A stretch of DNA of 18,157 nt from CAYLPU01 sp964385635 (lineage in GTDB: Bacteria; Chloroflexota; Anaerolineae; B4-G1), in assembly GCA_964385635.1 (NCBI GenBank), contig CAYLPU010000103.1, positions 1 through 18,157 of the forward strand, in the 5' to 3' direction. Positions 14,024-18,157 of the stretch are shown piece by piece (position 1 is the first letter of the stretch; each line of letters opens with the position of its first letter). The notes under the pieces are model-generated. The model did not search any database, was not told the origin of the DNA, and saw nothing but the letters and a program-made list of their open reading frames with translations. The translations under genes and the position numbers were made by a program.

Positions 14024-15248
14024 ATCGTTTTCCAACAAACAATGAGGTTGCCTCGCGTTCATTGCCCCATCGCTTTTTGCACCTAAACTCTTCCAGCCGT
14101 TCGTGTAAAAGTTGCTTGATCCAGCCCAGGATGTCGAGAGGATGTCGTATCCAACGATACCAAAGTAAGGGTTGGGCACTGCCCAATCCATAGTGCGAAC
14201 GCAACCACCATGCGGACGGGAGGAAGGTGTCACGCAAAATACGCCAGTAACCTTTCTCCCGCTGAGACACCAGCGATGAACGGGGCCACCCTTGGAAATC
14301 TGCGCCTATCCCTTTGGGTGCGTGCCCAACTGAGAGATGAGCCTGGTTTAGCAATTTTCCGGACAATGGTGTCATAAAATGCAATAATGATAAGACATTG
14401 AAAACCAGAGGATACTGCTTTTTGACCTTTTTCCAGTCAATCTCGGTTACAAAATACTCCGCAAAAGTCACGATATCGGCTATCCAGATAAGACGCGTTG
14501 ATGCAAAGACAGAGACATCCTGGATCATATGTTGGCAAAGATGCCATAGCATATCTTCGTAGCCTAGTGTGTAGGCTGTCAGTCCTTCACCATCCAACAG
14601 AAACGACAGGGGAGTAACGGTCAGGCTCTCCATCCCCGTCGGACCGGGATAGTTCCTTCTAAAGAGCCTGTGGTGAACTTCTACGCTGATGCAGAAACCC
14701 TCGGTGTGCAGGGTAGCAATGTCCAGATGATGCCCAGAAGTAAATGTCTCATTGTTTGGTAAAGGCGCGTGAAAACCCAGGTCGGCTAGTAGACATTGTG
14801 CTTGTACCGCTTCCGATTCTCTCACGAGGATATCCAGGTCGCGCATTGGGCGCAGACCAGGCTGCGGGTAGATCAGGTGCGCCAGGGCTGCGCCCTTGAG
14901 AACAAGCGATTCAATACCAGCAGCGTTGTAGGCCGTTAATATCTTGCGTAGTACAGACGTTCGTACCTGGTTGGCCCAGCGGTGGCGAAGATAAAGCCCC
15001 TGTAGTTGCTGTTTAACGGCCAGGGGAAGTTGCACCCCGGCTGCCCGCGAATGGACGTAGAGAAGCGGAGCTAGCCCATGCGCTTCCGCCTGGATTGGGA
15101 CGTCTGTCCACTCTGTCAGTTCAGCCGCTTTCTGTGCCAGTTGGTTGTAGTGAGTCGGGTCACATTCGGCACGTGCGCAATAGGCAAACAGTTGATATCT
15201 CAGTAATGCTTCATCTGGGGAACTGTGATTGAGAGAGAAGCGTGACAT
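14016..15248 (-). CDS. Nucleotidyltransferase family protein (NTP_transf_5 type)
   Basis: This 410-residue protein has the minimal nucleotidyltransferase core. LVLKGAALAHLIYP (Lys118-Gly119) is followed by GLRPMRDLDILV, with Arg133 and the metal-binding pair Asp137/Asp139. Further down are HHLDIATLHTEGFCISVEVH and an Arg/Trp-rich C-terminus (WWLRSHYGLG, WYRWIRHPLDILGW). The family is commonly found with PqqD-like and HprK-like proteins in peptide or cell-surface modification clusters, and its substrate is not established. The start ATG at 15248 has no good ribosome site. It is the first gene after the hairpin at 15266-15303 and overlaps the PqqD-like gene. Confidence 0.86.
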   Translation of the reverse strand: MSRFSLNHSSPDEALLRYQLFAYCARAECDPTHYNQLAQKAAELTEWTDVPIQAEAHGLAPLLYVHSRAAGVQLPLAVKQQLQGLYLRHRWANQVRTSVLRKILTAYNAAGIESLVLKGAALAHLIYPQPGLRPMRDLDILVRESEAVQAQCLLADLGFHAPLPNNETFTSGHHLDIATLHTEGFCISVEVHHRLFRRNYPGPTGMESLTVTPLSFLLDGEGLTAYTLGYEDMLWHLCQHMIQDVSVFASTRLIWIADIVTFAEYFVTEIDWKKVKKQYPLVFNVLSLLHFMTPLSGKLLNQAHLSVGHAPKGIGADFQGWPRSSLVSQREKGYWRILRDTFLPSAWWLRSHYGLGSAQPLLWYRWIRHPLDILGWIKQLLHERLEEFRCKKRWGNEREATSLFVGKRYD

Positions 15249-15265
15249 AGCATCAAGAGCAAGTA

Positions 15266-15303
15266 TCTAAAAGCCCGGTTCTTGGAAAAACCGGGCTTTT
15301 AGA
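15266..15303. terminator. Strong hairpin between secreted protein and nucleotidyltransferase
   Basis: A perfect 15-bp stem (TCTAAAAGCCCGGTT with AACCGGGCTTTTAGA) and an 8-base loop. The stem's own A/T ends supply a T-run on either strand, as in a rho-independent terminator. It lies 62 bases after the secreted protein gene on the minus strand and 18 bases before the next ATG, so it could terminate or attenuate transcription, giving more of the first two genes than of the three behind it. Confidence 0.78.
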
Positions 15304-15364
15304 TCTCAAACAAGGTCTCTTAGTGGAATCATGTGCGCTTTGTGCGACTACTGTCGGCGCCGCT

Positions 15365-15967
15365 TCACGGCTCGAGAATCGTCACACGTTGTTGACCGCC
15401 TTGCGTAGCACTTCCACTAGGGTTGGCAATACCAGCCGTCAGCTCATTACTTGCTGTCCAGCTACCATTTATCACGGATACGGTCAGGTTAACGCTTGTG
15501 TCACTGCCAAACGCGACACATATTGGTACGACAATATCTCCCTGGGTAAACCCGCTTTCGTTGCCTGTGATGTTGATTGGGCCAAGCACGACTTCGCTAG
15601 AATCCGTAAACCTTGAGGGCAAGAATTCAAATGTGGCCCGTAATCTTGCCTGGTCAGGTATCAAGCCACAGGTGTCGGTGTACGACAGACCCACTGAGAA
15701 CAGGTCGCCAGGTTCTCCTCCACCTGGATCACAGCCTCCCTGGCGATCGGAGACGGACAGGTTAGAAATGGTTGAGGGCTCAGAGCACGTTGGTGTCGCC
15801 TGGGCAAAAACAGGTAGAGCGCCAACCTGGACCAGTGGCTTCTCCCATTTGTTAGGCAACATCAAGAGCGTTGCCGCTCCTCCCAAGGCGGTTAGTGCTT
15901 TTAAGGCTTCCCGACGGGATAACAGTTGCTTTTCTACTCCGGCGTTCTCTTTTTTTAAGTGGTTCAT
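15365..15967 (-). CDS. Secreted protein with Tat-type signal
   Basis: This 200-residue protein has the N-terminal export motif SRREALKALTALGG, a hydrophobic stretch (AATLLMLP) and then KWEKPLVQVGALPVFAQA, after which cleavage is likely. The W-x-K-P-x-V...LP...AQ pattern recurs in exported proteins of several phyla, as I recall. The mature part (about 60-200) is Gly/Ser/Thr-rich and beta-like, contains Cys pairs (TCSEPS, GGCDPGG, DTCGLIP, VPICVAF), and has no enzyme motif. A strong GGAGG/GAGGAG ribosome site precedes the ATG at 15967. The ATG overlaps the stop of the 28-residue ORF (ATGA). It is encoded beside the kinase, PqqD-like and nucleotidyltransferase genes and may be their exported product or substrate; this is inference. 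Confidence 0.72.
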   Translation of the reverse strand: MNHLKKENAGVEKQLLSRREALKALTALGGAATLLMLPNKWEKPLVQVGALPVFAQATPTCSEPSTISNLSVSDRQGGCDPGGGEPGDLFSVGLSYTDTCGLIPDQARLRATFEFLPSRFTDSSEVVLGPINITGNESGFTQGDIVVPICVAFGSDTSVNLTVSVINGSWTASNELTAGIANPSGSATQGGQQRVTILEP

Positions 15968-16050
15968 CTTCTCTTCTCCTCCTGTTCGAGATAGAACTCG
16001 GACAACCGTTCGAGCTCTTCGATGTCCGGCATCTCTTCTAAATCACCCAT
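15964..16050 (-). CDS. 28-residue acidic small ORF
   Basis: The ORF starts at ATG 16050 (a GTG one codon earlier is also possible) and reads MGDLEEMPDIEELERL, then SEFYLEQEEKRR and stop. The composition is strongly acidic and helix-forming, with a Met-Pro kink and a basic end. The stop TGA shares bases with the next ATG (ATGA), and the ribosome site of that next gene lies inside its last codons (CAGGAGGAG). That arrangement argues for real translation and coupling. Upstream, an in-frame TAG lies five codons before the ATG, and only a weak AGGTG precedes it. It could be a leader-like peptide recognised by the PqqD-like protein, or simply a coupling ORF. Confidence 0.5.
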   Translation of the reverse strand: MGDLEEMPDIEELERLSEFYLEQEEKRR

Positions 16051-16094
16051 CACCTGAATAAACGGCTACGATGTGATTCATAGGTTAAGTAGGA

Positions 16095-16134
16095 GAGGCG
16101 GACCCTGGTTAGGTCGGATGCCAAAGTCCGCCTC
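16095..16134. repeat. Palindromic hairpin between genes
   Basis: GAGGCGGAC (16095-16103) and GTCCGCCTC (16126-16134) form a perfect 9-bp stem with a 22-base loop holding TTAGGTCGGATGCC. No T-run follows on the minus strand, so it is more likely a REP-like element than a simple terminator. The TAGGTCGGA wording matches the hairpins in the brnT insertion. Confidence 0.65.
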
Positions 16135-16153
16135 AATTGGGTAGCAGAACTGG

Positions 16154-18157
16154 CTACGGCTTCATAATGAGCGGCAGGTAGCAGTTGTGGATATACTCTG
16201 GGTAGGTGGACGCGAAGCTGCTGGAACTCAAGCCGACGTTCACGTTTTGCTGAACCAGGCGAGCAAACGTGTCGCCGTTATTCGCCGTGCCGGTGGCAAA
16301 TACCTGGAAGTTGTAGACGCCTTCATTGGTCGTGTTGATGCCGTCCAGAGTGTTGGCATACACACCATCATTGACCAGACCATCACCGTGCAGGCCATCA
16401 TCGTAAAGCACCAAGATTGGGTTGGGGGCATCAGCAGATGCTTGGAGTTGTGGGGATGGCCCGACGGTGATAAGAGGACCGACAATCGCCACCACTTCAG
16501 CATCCGAGATGGGTTGGTCATCGGATAGAGTGATGCTGAGCTTGATCGGCTCGTTAGTTTGATAACCGAGCTTGTCGAAGTAAGCCCGCACAGTCACCCC
16601 AGCGCCAGTAGGCCGCCCTGTGACGAGCGCCGTGTAGCTCTCTTCATTGGCTGAAGCCATGACTTGCATACCAGATGAAGAGATGGAACCGCCGGTGATC
16701 ATCATCTTCCAGACACCGGTGATCAAGGTTGGCGCCTGGATACGGTAATAAGCATAGGTCGGCCCGGAGACGTAGGCAATGTCTGGATTCGAGGCTGCTA
16801 CCGTGGGGTCAATGGCGTTACCATTGGGGTCTTCCAGTGTCAGGTCAATGGTACTGGCGCTGTTAGACCAACTGATGGAGAAGGTGGCTTCGACAATAGT
16901 AGAGTCAATGACCACGCTTTTCTGATCCGTCTCCCCCGATTGAACAATACCTGCCAAGGAGAGGAGTGTCTGCTGGCCGGTTATGGTTGCGGCGATGGTA
17001 TTGTAAACGCTCTGCAACTGATCAGTAGTAGGCGCCACATTGTACGTTCCCCCTGTTTGAGCAGCGATATCTGACATGATCGTTTGATCAGAGCTCGGAC
17101 CTAAAGCAATGGTGTGTACATTCGTTTTCGTTGCCTGAATGGCTGGTAAAACATCGGCCACCATCGGTGCTGTGTTTTCATAACCATCGCTAAGCAGCAC
17201 CATCGCCCAGGGGTGTGTAGCTAAACCATTGCTTGTTAACTGATTCTGCCCCTCCTCCAGTCCACCACCGATGGAAGTCATCCCACGAGCATAGAGGCTA
17301 TCTATCGCCTGCTGTGCAGCATCCTTAGAGACAGAGTTGACTATTGCTAACGGATGCAGTACGTCAATAATGTGGTCAAAGCTAACTACACCGAGTTGAT
17401 CGTTGTCGCTCACAAAGTCCACGAACTGGATGGCAGATTTCTTGGCTGCCTCCATATAAGAGTCGCTTTCGCCTGGTTCAATGAAAGCCATGCTGCCGGA
17501 ACGGTCAATGACCAGCACCACGTCAACGTTGTTGCTGTCGTCGTATAAAACAGCATTCGACTCGGAATCTGAAACCGTTGTAGATCCGGCAGTCGCAGAG
17601 ACGCTCAGGTCATACAGCCCGTTCGCACTTTGAGCAGGCGGCAAGACCTCTAGCACATATTCGTCAGAGCCTTCATACAATGTTATGACATTAGCCGCAA
17701 CGCCATCGACCATCACGGCAAAATTACTTCCAACAAGATTGTTTGCTGGCTTTGTCGTACGAACGATTATCTTATTAGGGTTGTTATAGGGACCAGCGAA
17801 AGCTGGCCTCACGTCAGTTGGATCCACGATTGTAAACAACGTCAACTCCGTACCGTGTAGTACTAGAGTCCACGAATCAAAGGTGCCAGTGTTCGACGCA
17901 GAACGATCAACTACGCGTAGGGTCCAAGTACCAACTGAGGACTCCCACCAATTGCGAACCGTCATAGATGTCCAGTGAGAATAATCATCATTATCGTCAT
18001 CATGCTGCTCGGCAAGAACGCTTTCAGTCCCTGATGGTGATATCAAGATCACTTCCAAATCACCGCGGGAAGAATGAGTAGCAGTGAAAGCAACCTCTAC
18101 ATGCTCTAGCAGTCTGTCGGAGAGACAGCTTCCCTCCGAACCCGGTTTGCGGTACAA
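16154..18157 (-). CDS. Large secreted protein with P domain and VWA domain (3' part)
   Basis: The frame is open to the right edge of the window, so the N-terminus is missing; 667 residues are visible. The first 100 match a proprotein-convertase P domain (VEVAFTATHSSRGDLEVILI, PSGTESVLAEQHDDD, WWESSVGTWTLRVVD), which in known proteins follows a subtilisin-like protease. Residues about 110-205 are Ig-like. Residues 212-390 are a VWA domain with a complete metal site: Asp218-x-Ser220-x-Ser222 (VIDRSGSM), Thr294 (GMTSIGGG) and Asp324 (LLSDGYEN). The C-terminal part contains further beta-sandwich modules, and the end is the tail NCYLPLIMKP. It is an exported adhesion or protease-associated protein; whether a protease domain precedes it needs the next bases. 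It lies 103 bases upstream of the small ORF cluster. Confidence 0.85.
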   Translation of the reverse strand: MYRKPGSEGSCLSDRLLEHVEVAFTATHSSRGDLEVILISPSGTESVLAEQHDDDNDDYSHWTSMTVRNWWESSVGTWTLRVVDRSASNTGTFDSWTLVLHGTELTLFTIVDPTDVRPAFAGPYNNPNKIIVRTTKPANNLVGSNFAVMVDGVAANVITLYEGSDEYVLEVLPPAQSANGLYDLSVSATAGSTTVSDSESNAVLYDDSNNVDVVLVIDRSGSMAFIEPGESDSYMEAAKKSAIQFVDFVSDNDQLGVVSFDHIIDVLHPLAIVNSVSKDAAQQAIDSLYARGMTSIGGGLEEGQNQLTSNGLATHPWAMVLLSDGYENTAPMVADVLPAIQATKTNVHTIALGPSSDQTIMSDIAAQTGGTYNVAPTTDQLQSVYNTIAATITGQQTLLSLAGIVQSGETDQKSVVIDSTIVEATFSISWSNSASTIDLTLEDPNGNAIDPTVAASNPDIAYVSGPTYAYYRIQAPTLITGVWKMMITGGSISSSGMQVMASANEESYTALVTGRPTGAGVTVRAYFDKLGYQTNEPIKLSITLSDDQPISDAEVVAIVGPLITVGPSPQLQASADAPNPILVLYDDGLHGDGLVNDGVYANTLDGINTTNEGVYNFQVFATGTANNGDTFARLVQQNVNVGLSSSSFASTYPEYIHNCYLPLIMKP

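Noticed and set aside
13754..15248. Lasso peptide pathway
   Set aside because: PqqD-like and kinase-like genes occur in lasso clusters, but no asparagine-synthetase-like cyclase or transglutaminase-like protease is present.
16095..16134. Rho-independent terminator of the VWA-domain gene
   Set aside because: The stem is good, but the loop is 22 bases and no T-run follows on the minus strand; a dispersed palindrome fits better.

Overview
The window most likely comes from a Chloroflexota bacterium, probably of the Anaerolineae type. This is inferred from high GC, a large group of surface-anchored glycoside-hydrolase-like proteins with Pro/Thr linkers, a C-terminal YLPLIMKP tail of the kind common on exported proteins of that phylum, and a high load of small dispersed palindromic repeats. 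No rRNA, tRNA, CRISPR array or integrase was seen. All genes but one (plus a gene fragment) lie on the minus strand.

Layout, in window coordinates. (1) 35-5120: a minus-strand run that starts at a strong promoter (5092-5120). It holds a small coiled-coil membrane protein, two membrane-anchored clan-A glycoside hydrolase-like proteins, RNA 3'-phosphate cyclase (rtcA) and ribonuclease Z (rnz), with very short gaps or overlaps after the first gene. (2) 5125-7000: two toxin-antitoxin modules, brnT/brnA and vapB/vapC, lying between three direct copies (A, B, C) of a 59-69 bp sequence. Copy C is the real 3' end of the large gene to the right. Copies A and B also carry a TTGACC-N17-TATACT promoter just beyond the stop codon. 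The brnT toxin gene is cut by a 198-bp MITE-like insertion with an exact target duplication. (3) 6934-10620: a 1228-residue protein with a cytoplasmic RNA-polymerase-alpha-CTD-like helix-hairpin-helix domain, a transmembrane helix, a GH18-like domain lacking the catalytic Glu, an NBR1-type Ig domain and a clan-A hydrolase domain. (4) 10861-12719: the only plus-strand gene, another anchored hydrolase with a Pro/Thr linker, apparently translated from a leaderless mRNA, followed by a fragment of a carboxypeptidase-regulatory-like domain. (5) 12763-16050: a compact minus-strand cluster of a 28-residue small ORF, a Tat-type secreted protein, a nucleotidyltransferase, a PqqD-like protein and an HprK-related kinase. 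A strong hairpin lies after the secreted protein gene. This matches the poorly characterised 'HPr-rel-A' gene set and is the best candidate for an undescribed system. (6) 16154-18157: the 3' part of a large secreted protein with a proprotein-convertase P domain, a VWA domain and the YLPLIMKP tail.

How the parts may work together: the hydrolases probably act on cell-surface or environmental polysaccharide. rtcA and rnz are co-translated RNA-end enzymes. The kinase/PqqD/nucleotidyltransferase trio probably modifies a partner, and the small ORF or the secreted protein next to it are the obvious candidates. The functions of that cluster are inferred, not shown. All assignments come from reading motifs by eye; no database search was run.
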